DNA from: Clostridiales bacterium
Lineage (GTDB): Bacteria; Bacillota; Clostridia; Oscillospirales; Acutalibacteraceae
Assembly (NCBI GenBank): GCA_019416395.1
Contig: DXXH01000041.1
Span: 1-7,942, forward strand
Length of the DNA: 7,942 bases
Reading direction: 5' to 3'
In this document: positions 1 through 4,913 of the stretch, piece by piece
Layout of the letters: each line of letters starts with the position of its first letter
How positions within the stretch are numbered: the stretch's first letter is position 1
The notes under the pieces: model-generated
The model's input: only the letters and a program-made list of their open reading frames with translations
Databases searched by the model: none
Told to the model about the DNA's origin: nothing
Position numbers and translations under genes: made by a program

Positions 1-1743
1 GTCCACAGGAGTGGGTGTGCTCATGTCCACGCCGGCGCCTTTCAGCAGGGAAACAGGGTCGGTGGAGCAGCCGCCGCTGAGGAAGTGGAGATAATCTTTC
101 ACAGCGGGAGCGCCTTCCCGCAAAATGCGCTGGGAAAGGGCGATGGCGGCGGAGAAGCCGGTGGCGTATTGGTAGACGTAGAAATTCATATAGAAATGGG
201 GGATTCTGGCCCATTCCAAGGCGATTTCCGGATCGGGCTCGATCTCTTCCCCATAGTATTCCCGGTTCAGTTCTCCATATTTCTGGCAGAGAGCTTGGGC
301 GGTCAGGGGATTGCCCTTGCGGGTTTCCTCGCTGCACCAAAGCTCAAACTCAGCGAACATGGTCTGGCGGTACAGGGTGGTGCGGAACTGCTCCAGGAAA
401 TAGTTGATCAGGTAGGCACGCTGTTTGGGTTCCTGGGTTTTGCCCAGCAAATACTGCATCAGCAGAGACTCGTTGCAGGTAGAGGCCACTTCCGCTACGA
501 AGATCTTATAATAGGCGTAGGTGACGGACTGCTCCCGGGACGAGAGATAGGAATGGAGCGCGTGGCCCATTTCGTGCACCAGGGTGAACAGATCGTTTAA
601 GGTGTCGGTGTAATTCAGCAGCACAAAGGGGTGGTTTCCATAGACGCCAGAAGAATAGGCGCCGGAGCGTTTTCCCTGGTTCTCGTATACGTCGATCCAG
701 CGGTTTTCAAAGCCTTCCCGCAAAATGCCCAAATATTCTTCTCCCAGAGGGGCCAAGGCTTCCAACGCTGTTTCTTTAGCCTGGTCAAAGGGGATCACCT
801 GATCCTGATCTGCCACAATAGAGGCGTAGATGTCGTAGTAGTGGAGCTTGTCCACGCCCAGCAGCTTTTTCCGCAGCCGGATATACCGATGCATGGCGGG
901 GAAATTCTTCCGCACGGCAGCAATCAGGTTGTGGTAGATCTCCACGGGCACCTCGGTCTGGTCCAGAGCCGCATGCAGAGCGGAAGGATACTTTCGGGCA
1001 TTGGCGAAAAATTGCAGCTGTTTCATCTGGCCTTCCAAAGAGGAAGCAAAGGTGTTCTGGAAATTCCGGTAAGAACCGTACAAGGATTCAAAGGCCGATT
1101 TCCGCAAGCTCCGGTCGGGATCCTGCATCAGAGGGATAAAAGTACCGTGGGTCACAGGGTGTTTCCCGCCCTTTTCGTCTACGGCATCGGGGAAGGTCAG
1201 ATCGGCGTCGTTTAAAAAGTTGTAGGTTTCGCTGGGGGTCTGGCCCAGTTTTCCGGCTGCCGCCAACAGGGCTTCTTCCGCTTGGGAGAGGGTGTGGTTT
1301 CTCTTCCGGCGGATCCGGTCCAGCACCAGGCGGTAATGTTCCAGCTGGGGAACGGCTTTATAGAAAGCTTCCAGATCCTCATCGGAGATCTCCATGACTT
1401 CCGGAGTGAAAAAGGCGGTGGTTTCTTGGGCTTCCAGCATCAGGTTCTGCATTTGGCCGCTCATTTTCTGGTAGACCGGGTTGCGGGTATCCTCGTCTTT
1501 TTTGTACATGGCGTAACCTGCAAAGGGGTCAGCGATCTTCGTGAATTCATCGTCCAGCTGAAGGAATTCCAGCAGGTTTTCCCCCTTTTCTCCCAGCTTG
1601 CCCTGGTAGCTTTTCATCTTTTGCAGGATTTCTTGCAGCTTGGGGATTTCCGCTTCCCATGCTTGATCGCTGGGAAACAGGTCGGTGGTGTCCCAGGTAT
1701 ACTGGGGATCTACTTCGTTTCGGGTTGGGATTTTGTGTTCCAT
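1..1743 (-). CDS. pepF: Oligoendopeptidase F (M3 zinc metallopeptidase), 3' end cut by window
   Basis: PepF is a cytoplasmic zinc peptidase that cuts short oligopeptides, usually in peptide recycling or nutrition. The frame is open for 581 codons without a stop and runs off the left edge. Family members are about 600 residues, so only roughly 20 C-terminal residues are missing. The zinc motif HEMGH is at residues 390-394 (His390 and His394 ligands, Glu391 catalytic). The third-ligand region AEVAST follows, with Glu418 as likely ligand. The C-terminal substrate-binding stretch is seen as PHFYMNFYVYQYATGFSAA around residues 514-532. The start is the ATG at 1743-1741 because an AAAGGAG ribosome binding site lies just upstream; the ATG 17 bases further upstream is out of frame. 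No signal peptide is visible. It is preceded by its own promoter, and the mobile element sits just upstream of that promoter. Confidence 0.96.
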   Translation of the reverse strand, partial: MEHKIPTRNEVDPQYTWDTTDLFPSDQAWEAEIPKLQEILQKMKSYQGKLGEKGENLLEFLQLDDEFTKIADPFAGYAMYKKDEDTRNPVYQKMSGQMQNLMLEAQETTAFFTPEVMEISDEDLEAFYKAVPQLEHYRLVLDRIRRKRNHTLSQAEEALLAAAGKLGQTPSETYNFLNDADLTFPDAVDEKGGKHPVTHGTFIPLMQDPDRSLRKSAFESLYGSYRNFQNTFASSLEGQMKQLQFFANARKYPSALHAALDQTEVPVEIYHNLIAAVRKNFPAMHRYIRLRKKLLGVDKLHYYDIYASIVADQDQVIPFDQAKETALEALAPLGEEYLGILREGFENRWIDVYENQGKRSGAYSSGVYGNHPFVLLNYTDTLNDLFTLVHEMGHALHSYLSSREQSVTYAYYKIFVAEVASTCNESLLMQYLLGKTQEPKQRAYLINYFLEQFRTTLYRQTMFAEFELWCSEETRKGNPLTAQALCQKYGELNREYYGEEIEPDPEIALEWARIPHFYMNFYVYQYATGFSAAIALSQRILREGAPAVKDYLHFLSGGCSTDPVSLLKGAGVDMSTPTPVD

Positions 1744-1796
1744 ATAAAAACTCCTTTCATCAAAAAGCACAATCCACGTTCCAAAGGGAACATATC

Positions 1797-1825
1797 AGTA
1801 TAGCACAGGGCATAGGGAAACAAAA
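1797..1825 (-). promoter_or_regulatory. Probable pepF promoter (extended -10)
   Basis: Reading leftwards, TATACT (1802-1797) is preceded by TGC, an extended -10 arrangement that can work with a weak -35. The hexamer 17 bp upstream is only TTTTGT. The promoter lies about 55 bp before the pepF start. A short inverted repeat, GTTCC-CTTT-GGAAC, sits between promoter and gene. The 16-bp repeat of the mobile element begins only 10 bp upstream of the weak -35. Confidence 0.55.
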
Positions 1826-1835
1826 GCATTTTTTT

Positions 1836-1851
1836 GCCTTTTGGTAGCTTT
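1836..1851 (+). repeat. Left 16-bp direct repeat of the element
   Basis: GCCTTTTGGTAGCTTT here is identical to 4914-4929. The bases on either side differ between the copies. It is read as a target duplication or attachment core. It lies directly upstream of the pepF promoter. Confidence 0.75.
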
Positions 1852-1866
1852 CGCGGCTTGTATTAT

Positions 1867-1877
1867 TAAATGCGAAA
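1867..1877 (+). repeat. Left inverted-repeat arm of the element
   Basis: TAAATGCGAAA is the exact reverse complement of 4889-4899. The arm is also the outer part of a local hairpin, since a near copy of its complement (CCGCATTTA) recurs at 1915-1923. Confidence 0.6.
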
Positions 1878-1923
1878 GAACAAAGCACCCCGAAAATCGG
1901 GTGCAACCGTTCTTCCGCATTTA
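1867..1923 (+). terminator. Large stem-loop at the left element end, probable terminator for rightward read-in
   Basis: The arms TAAATGCGAAAGAAC and GTTCTTCCGCATTTA pair over 15 positions with one mismatch. Nested inside is a second stem, GCACCC-(C)GA / TC-GGGTGC, with an AAA loop and one bulged C. On the plus strand it is followed at once by TTTTTTTATA, the usual form of an intrinsic terminator that would stop host transcripts entering the element. On the minus strand there is no T-tract, so leftward transcription should pass. The outer arm is the same sequence as the terminal inverted repeat, so the structure may also serve transposase binding. Confidence 0.5.
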
Positions 1924-1927
1924 TTTT

Positions 1928-1956
1928 TTTATACCACAGGACAGAGGAAAAAGCAA
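1928..1956 (-). promoter_or_regulatory. Outward (leftward) promoter near the left element end
   Basis: On the minus strand TTGCTT (1956-1951), a 17-bp spacer and TATAAA (1933-1928) line up, with TGG directly before the -10 as an extended -10 element. The transcript would begin near 1921, so its first 55 bases would be the stem-loop at 1867-1923, and it would then leave the element towards pepF. The same T-rich bases can be read as the terminator tail of the plus strand, so one of the two roles may be coincidental. Confidence 0.4.
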
Positions 1957-1976
1957 TAGATCGGGGGTGAAAACTT

Positions 1977-2111
1977 GTGCGGCGATACAAATACATAACA
2001 TTTCAGGACCGCAGAACACTTGCCGCCGCATACGAACGCGGAGAGCGGGCGGCGGACATTGCGGAGCGGCTGGGGGTACCGTGTCGGCCCCCTTTTCGTG
2101 TCGGCCCGTAA
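1977..2111 (+). CDS. Truncated helix-turn-helix protein (44 aa), possibly a gene remnant
   Basis: From GTG at 1977, with GGGGGTG as a ribosome binding site 7 bases upstream, the frame reads VRRYKYITFQDRRTLAAAYE and then an HTH-like first half, ERAADIAERLGV (residues about 23-34). This resembles the N-terminal HTH of IS30-type transposases and small resolvase-like regulators, where a second helix of the form TIYREL should follow. Here the frame instead gives PCRPPFRVGP and stops. A 17-bp duplication (11 identical bp at 2080-2090 and 2097-2107) lies exactly at the point where the similarity ends. Removing one copy on paper would continue the frame to 2233, but that extension does not look like an HTH and runs into operators. 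I judge it a decayed or truncated DNA-binding gene; a short functional peptide is possible. Confidence 0.4.
   Translation: MRRYKYITFQDRRTLAAAYERGERAADIAERLGVPCRPPFRVGP
2080..2107 (+). repeat. Short tandem duplication (17-bp period) inside the HTH remnant
   Basis: CGTGTCGGCCC occurs at 2080-2090 and again at 2097-2107. Because 17 is not a multiple of three it changes the reading frame, at the position where the HTH similarity is lost. Confidence 0.55.
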
Positions 2112-2178
2112 GGTTGGCCGTTGCCGAACTTTACGCCCCGGCAACCGGGCGGCTTGTGCTTCCCTCTTTCTGTCTATT

Positions 2179-2207
2179 ATTATATACTAACGTTAGTATA
2201 AAGTCAA
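2179..2207 (-). promoter_or_regulatory. Leftward promoter with operator O1 in its spacer
   Basis: On the minus strand TTGACT (2207-2202), a 17-bp spacer and TATAAT (2184-2179) form a near-consensus promoter. Its spacer is almost filled by the perfect 18-bp palindrome at 2183-2200, so a protein bound there would block it. The transcript would start near 2172 and run antisense to the HTH remnant. No convincing ORF follows, so it is either a noncoding/antisense RNA or a leader reading out towards pepF. Confidence 0.6.
2183..2200. promoter_or_regulatory. Operator O1, perfect 18-bp palindrome
   Basis: TATACTAACGTTAGTATA equals its own reverse complement. It is the most symmetrical member of a four-site family (others at 2226-2243, 2254-2271, 3687-3704). 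Palindromes of this size and repetition suit a dimeric or tetrameric RHH repressor, whose gene lies just to the right. Confidence 0.75.
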
Positions 2208-2225
2208 GGGGAAATATTGCACAAA

Positions 2226-2243
2226 TATACTAACGTGAGATTA
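2226..2243. promoter_or_regulatory. Operator-like site O1b, one good half
   Basis: The first 11 bases, TATACTAACGT, match O1 exactly, and 15 of 18 bases match over the whole site; the right half is degraded. It lies between O1 and O2, with centre distances of about 43 and 28 bp. It may support cooperative binding across the control region of the RHH gene. Confidence 0.5.
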
Positions 2244-2253
2244 TGCAGAATTT

Positions 2254-2287
2254 TATACTTGCGTTAGTATTTGCGGCGTGCTATAAT
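2254..2287 (+). promoter_or_regulatory. Promoter of the RHH gene with overlapping operator O2
   Basis: The operator TATACTTGCGTTAGTATT (2254-2271) contains TTGCGT (2259-2264), which serves as -35; after 17 bp comes TATAAT (2282-2287). A start near 2294 leaves a leader of about 20 bases before the ATG at 2313. The same layout, base for base in spacing, is found before the transposase gene. Binding at O2 would hide the -35 from RNA polymerase. Confidence 0.75.
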
Positions 2288-2312
2288 GGACGCAGAAAGG
2301 GGGAGCGTGAAG

Positions 2313-2528
2313 ATGGCTGGAAAGTTTGAAACGCCCCGCGGACAGGCCGCGACGGACGCGAAACGAAAGTACAATGAAAAAAGCTATGATCGGCTTTATC
2401 CTATGGTACACAAGGGCAAGAAAGAAACCTATGTTGCCGCGGCGAAAGCGGCGGGAATGTCATTGAACGAATGGATTGAAAAGACGCTTGACCGGGCGGC
2501 GGGGGCCGCGCCGGAAAGCAGGGCATAA
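2313..2528 (+). CDS. Small ribbon-helix-helix (Arc-type) DNA-binding protein, likely repressor of the element
   Basis: The 71-residue product has a basic N-terminal arm, then YDRLYPMVHKG (residues 25-35) as the DNA-contacting beta strand, helix KKETYVAAAKAAG (36-48) and helix SLNEWIEKTLDRAA (50-63), which is the Arc/MetJ fold order. The start is ATG 2313 with GGGGGAG upstream; the longer frame from 2271 is ruled out because it would begin before the -10 box at 2282-2287. RHH proteins bind palindromes as dimers of dimers. Four related palindromes lie in the island, two of them over the promoters of this gene and of the transposase. I therefore infer an autorepressor that also keeps transposition low. 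An antitoxin role is possible for this fold, but no toxin gene is adjacent. The next gene is convergent, with a shared hairpin between. Confidence 0.75.
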   Translation: MAGKFETPRGQAATDAKRKYNEKSYDRLYPMVHKGKKETYVAAAKAAGMSLNEWIEKTLDRAAGAAPESRA

Positions 2529-2529
2529 A

Positions 2530-2558
2530 AGAACGGCGGGCGCAATGCCCGCCGTTCT
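2530..2558. terminator. Shared stem-loop between convergent RHH and lipoprotein genes
   Basis: AGAACGGCGGGC and GCCCGCCGTTCT form a perfect 12-bp stem with a GCAAT loop. The T-tract (TTTTA) follows on the minus strand, so it is a good terminator for the lipoprotein gene. It begins two bases after the RHH stop codon and probably ends that transcript too, although the plus-strand tail is poor in T. Confidence 0.8.
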
Positions 2559-2572
2559 GCTGTTCATGGGAG

Positions 2573-3271
2573 TTATTCGGCCTGTTCGTATGTGTAAGCG
2601 CCGTCCGCGCCCTGCTTGATGAATCCGGCAGTATCAGCAACGCGCCCGTCGTCGTCGAGGGTCCCATAAACGGGAACCGTCACGTCGGAGCCGTCAAAAA
2701 CAATCCCGGTCCCGTCGTCACACTTGATCGTAAAATAGTTATAGCCGCTATCTTTTACGGCGGTTTCGGCAAATTCCGCGAAGTTTTCCGCGGTGAGGTC
2801 CGAAAGCTGGGACTTTAGAACGCTGATATATGCACGCTGACCGATCACGTCGCCGGACCCGCTTTTCACGTCCTCCGTTTTCACGTCGCAATCAAGCAGG
2901 AAATTATATTGCTTATATTCCGGGTAAAGAACGTCTTTCCCGTCGCCGATTTCCGCAACCGTGCCGTCGTCGTTCATGGTGACTTCAAGGGAGATTGCAC
3001 CCCAGCGGACTTTATAGGCCCCGCCGCTTTCGGAAACGGTGCTGATCTTCCCGTCAAGACCGCAAGAAACAAGCGCAATGAAAACTTCATCGGCCTGTTC
3101 GGGGGTGATCTGCATTTCGGCCCGAATCGTGTTCATAGAATCCGGGTAAAAGTCATATTGCGCCGTCAATTCCTCCGATTTTGGCGTGTCGAGGTCAACC
3201 AGCACGTCACCGCAACCCGCAAGAGAGAGGGACAGGACCGCCGCAAGCGCAAGAGCAACAATTTTTTTCAT
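2573..3271 (-). CDS. Secreted lipoprotein of unknown function (passenger gene)
   Basis: The product is 232 residues. It begins with a lipoprotein signal: MKK, a hydrophobic stretch, and the lipobox LAGC with Cys20 as the lipidated residue. The mature part of about 213 residues is acidic and reads like two alpha/beta repeats, with segments such as VRWGAISLEVTMNDDGTVAE and AFIKQ-like hydrophilic loops near the C-terminus; I do not recognise a family. It should be anchored to the outer face of the membrane. The start is ATG 3271, with GGAGGA nearby upstream; a longer frame exists but lacks a signal peptide and crosses the promoter. It is divergent from the Cro/C1-type gene and has the promoter TTGACT-17-CATAAT. 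Small lipoproteins of this kind are common cargo on Firmicute mobile elements, where roles in surface exclusion or ligand binding have been proposed; here the function is open. Confidence 0.8.
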   Translation of the reverse strand: MKKIVALALAAVLSLSLAGCGDVLVDLDTPKSEELTAQYDFYPDSMNTIRAEMQITPEQADEVFIALVSCGLDGKISTVSESGGAYKVRWGAISLEVTMNDDGTVAEIGDGKDVLYPEYKQYNFLLDCDVKTEDVKSGSGDVIGQRAYISVLKSQLSDLTAENFAEFAETAVKDSGYNYFTIKCDDGTGIVFDGSDVTVPVYGTLDDDGRVADTAGFIKQGADGAYTYEQAE

Positions 3272-3357
3272 GTGGAATCCTCCATTCCGCCGCCCGGCCC
3301 GCCGGGGGCTTGTGTTTTTTTGAGGGCCGGACCGCCTGAAAACGCTGGCGTTCTGAC

Positions 3358-3418
3358 CTTTAACACAATTATGCGCCGGTGGCGTGTTAAAGTCAAGAAT
3401 GAAGCTGAACTTTAACAC
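3358..3418. promoter_or_regulatory. Three 9-bp operator half-sites at exact 26-bp spacing
   Basis: CTTTAACAC occurs at 3358-3366 and 3410-3418, and its reverse complement GTGTTAAAG at 3384-3392. Centres are 26 bp apart in both cases, with alternating orientation. The middle copy overlaps the -35 of the lipoprotein promoter, the left one lies just past its -10, and the right one ends 17 bp before the start codon of the Cro/C1-type gene. This suits control of both divergent genes by that regulator. Confidence 0.6.
3368..3396 (-). promoter_or_regulatory. Promoter of the lipoprotein gene
   Basis: On the minus strand TTGACT (3396-3391), a 17-bp spacer and CATAAT (3373-3368) are found about 97 bp before the ATG. 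The 5' leader is GC-rich. The -35 overlaps the middle CTTTAACAC-type site by two bases. Confidence 0.7.
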
Positions 3419-3435
3419 AGGGCGGAGGAATCAAC

Positions 3436-3681
3436 GTGAAAATATACGACTATAAAGGCCGGAAGAATCTATGCGGAAACAGGGTGAAAGAAGCGCGCGC
3501 CCGGAAGAACATTACGCAAGCCGACCTTGCGGCAAGATTACAGGTGGCGGGCGTGACAATGGAGCGGGACAGCGTTTCAAGAATCGAAATCGGAACCCGG
3601 TTCGTCACCGATTACGAACTTGCCGTTCTTGCAAAGGTGCTGGGCGTGTCTATGGAATGGCTGACCGAACAGGAAGAATAA
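3436..3681 (+). CDS. Cro/C1-type (XRE) helix-turn-helix regulator, 81 aa
   Basis: The product starts NLCGNRVKEARARKNITQADL after a short N-terminal tail. Residues about 12-76 form the five-helix Cro/C1 domain, with helix 2 at TQADLAARL (27-35) and the recognition helix near DSVSRIEIG (45-53). A small insertion between them is typical of a Clostridial XRE subgroup. The end, LAVLAKVLGVSMEWLTEQEE, is the usual last helix of such domains. The start is GTG 3436 with GGAGGA six bases upstream. It has no other domain, so it is a pure DNA-binding regulator. It is divergent from the lipoprotein gene across a region with three identical 9-bp sites, its probable targets. No clear promoter of its own is seen; TGTTAAAGT at 3385-3393 could be an extended -10. 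Transcription from here might run on into the transposase region. Confidence 0.85.
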   Translation: MKIYDYKGRKNLCGNRVKEARARKNITQADLAARLQVAGVTMERDSVSRIEIGTRFVTDYELAVLAKVLGVSMEWLTEQEE

Positions 3682-3686
3682 AAGTT

Positions 3687-3720
3687 TATACTTGCGTTAG
3701 TATAGCAAAGCCGTTATAAT
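3687..3720 (+). promoter_or_regulatory. Transposase promoter with overlapping operator O3
   Basis: The operator TATACTTGCGTTAGTATA (3687-3704) contains the -35 TTGCGT (3692-3697); 17 bp later is a perfect TATAAT (3715-3720). It is the same design as the RHH promoter 1.4 kb to the left, with one base changed in the operator. Transcription should begin near 3727, about 85 bases before the transposase ATG. Confidence 0.78.
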
Positions 3721-3755
3721 ATCATTGCGGGGACCCCGCGGGAGAATAACGGTTA

Positions 3756-3789
3756 AAGCCCGCCCAGACCTTACGGAACGGGCGGGCTT
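3756..3789 (+). terminator. GC-rich leader hairpin before the transposase, possible attenuator
   Basis: AAGCCCGCCC and GGGCGGGCTT make a perfect 10-bp stem with a 14-base loop, followed by ATTTA rather than a long T-tract. It lies between the transposase promoter and its ribosome binding site (GGAGG at 3800-3804). A shorter palindrome, GCGGGG-A-CCCCGC (3727-3739), sits at the expected 5' end of the message. Such leader structures commonly stop read-through transcripts or mask translation start; here it could lower transposase output further. The weak T-tract leaves real termination uncertain. Confidence 0.5.
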
Positions 3790-3811
3790 ATTTACTAACG
3801 GAGGTTATAAC

Positions 3812-4873
3812 ATGGGACACAAGTTCAGTCATCTTCAAAAGCGCGACCGCTACAAAATCGAAGCTTTGTTGAATACGGGGCATAAGCCGCAGGAAATCGC
3901 GGACGAAATACACGTACACGTAAGCACGATATACCGGGAGATCAAGCGCGCCCGCATGGTACAGCTTACGACCGATCTTGAAGAGGTTGACAAATACAAC
4001 CCCGACGAAGCCGAAAAGAGATACCGGGAAAACCTTTCGGCAAAGGGTCCGGCGCTGAAAATCGGGAAAGACTTTGAACTTGTGGAATACCTCGAAGCCA
4101 AAATGCTGGATAAGGACAACCCGCGTTCACCCGCCGCCGCCCTTGCTGACATCAAGCTGGAGGGCCGGACGTTCAAAACGTCGATTTGCGTAAGCACCTT
4201 ATACAGCTACATAGAAAAGGGCGTTTTCCTGACCCTGACGAATGCAGACTTGCCGGAAAAGCCGAAACGGAAGCGGAAATATAGAAAGGTGCGGGAAGCG
4301 AAGAGCGCCGCGGCGGGGGACAGCATAGACCGCCGACCGCCGGAAGTAGACGACCGAAACACGTTCGGGCATTGGGAGGGCGACACCGTTTACAGCAAAA
4401 AAGACGGGTCAAAAGCCCTGCTTGTGCTGACAGAGCGATTGACCCGCCGGGAAATTATCATGCGGATAAAGGACAGGACCGCGGAAAGCGTGATTAAAGC
4501 CCTTGACCGCATAGAACGGAAATTCGGGGCCGACCTGTTCGCAAAGCTGTTCAAGACGATCACGTTTGACAACGGAAAAGAGTTTTCCGACGTGGAGCGG
4601 CTGGAGCGGTCCGCATTGCGTAAGGGGAAGAAGCGGACAAAGGTTTATTTTTGCCACCCGTATTCATCTTTTGAACGCGGTTCTAATGAGTGCCAAAACA
4701 AAATGATTCGGCGACGCTTCCCGAAAGGAACAGATTTCGGCAAGGTATCAGACGCAGAGGTGGCGAAAGCGGAAGCGTGGGTGAACAACTCCCCGCGGGA
4801 GATTTTAGGCTGGCAGACCTCCGAAATTCTGTTTCAAGCCTACCTTGCCGCCCTTGTCACCGCCCCGAAATAA
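3812..4873 (+). CDS. IS30-family DDE transposase
   Basis: The 353-residue product has the length and order of IS30 transposases. An N-terminal HTH lies at residues about 12-46 (KIEALLNTGHKPQEIADEIH and VSTIYREIKR), followed by a basic linker KPKRKRKYRKV near 150-160. The RNase H-like catalytic core has Asp191 in HWEGDTV, Asp253 in ITFDNGKEF and Glu293 in FERGSNECQNKMIRRRFPKG. There are 39 residues between the second Asp and Glu, where classical IS30 has 33. The extra residues around ERLERSALRKGKK look like a Firmicute subgroup feature. All three catalytic residues and the late PREILGWQTSEILF motif are intact, so it is probably active. The start is ATG 3812 with GGAGG upstream; a longer frame to 3725 would begin at the transcription start and is rejected. 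It should cut and join the element's ends, probably through a circular intermediate as known for IS30. No terminator follows. Confidence 0.93.
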   Translation: MGHKFSHLQKRDRYKIEALLNTGHKPQEIADEIHVHVSTIYREIKRARMVQLTTDLEEVDKYNPDEAEKRYRENLSAKGPALKIGKDFELVEYLEAKMLDKDNPRSPAAALADIKLEGRTFKTSICVSTLYSYIEKGVFLTLTNADLPEKPKRKRKYRKVREAKSAAAGDSIDRRPPEVDDRNTFGHWEGDTVYSKKDGSKALLVLTERLTRREIIMRIKDRTAESVIKALDRIERKFGADLFAKLFKTITFDNGKEFSDVERLERSALRKGKKRTKVYFCHPYSSFERGSNECQNKMIRRRFPKGTDFGKVSDAEVAKAEAWVNNSPREILGWQTSEILFQAYLAALVTAPK

Positions 4874-4888
4874 AATTTTTTATATTTT

Positions 4889-4899
4889 TTTCGCATTTA
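4889..4899 (-). repeat. Right inverted-repeat arm of the element
   Basis: TTTCGCATTTA is the exact reverse complement of 1867-1877. It lies 16 bases after the transposase stop in an AT-rich stretch. It is embedded in TTTTTTTCGCATTTA, echoing the third copy at the left end (CCGCATTTATTTTTTT) with the T-run on the other side. Confidence 0.6.
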
Positions 4900-4902
4900 C
4901 TC

Positions 4903-4908
4903 TTGACA
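4903..4908 (+). promoter_or_regulatory. Outward-facing -35 box at the right element end
   Basis: A perfect TTGACA lies five bases inside the right 16-bp repeat. No -10 is found at 16-18 bp in the present flank. Joined to the left tip through 2-3 bp, it would stand 16-17 bp from TATTAT at 1861-1866, which is how IS circle junctions make their transient promoter. Confidence 0.5.
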
Positions 4909-4913
4909 TTTGC

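Noticed and set aside
85..1803. Long plus-strand open frames (85-600, 631-1215, 1282-1803)
   Set aside because: They are antisense shadows of pepF, which is open over 581 codons with an HEMGH motif and a proper start; the shadows lack ribosome binding sites and family features.
1841..2233. Plus-strand frame of 130 codons across the left element end
   Set aside because: It crosses the direct repeat, the hairpin and operator O1, and its product has no recognisable pattern; the HTH-like reading is in another frame.
2313..2528. Toxin-antitoxin module with the RHH protein as antitoxin
   Set aside because: No toxin-sized gene lies beside it on the same strand; the next gene is a convergent lipoprotein. 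The operators at the transposase promoter fit a repressor better.
3690..4899. A stand-alone IS30 copy covering only the transposase
   Set aside because: No partner of the right inverted repeat TTTCGCATTTA is found near 3690-3811; its only match is at 1867-1877, which places the other genes inside the element.
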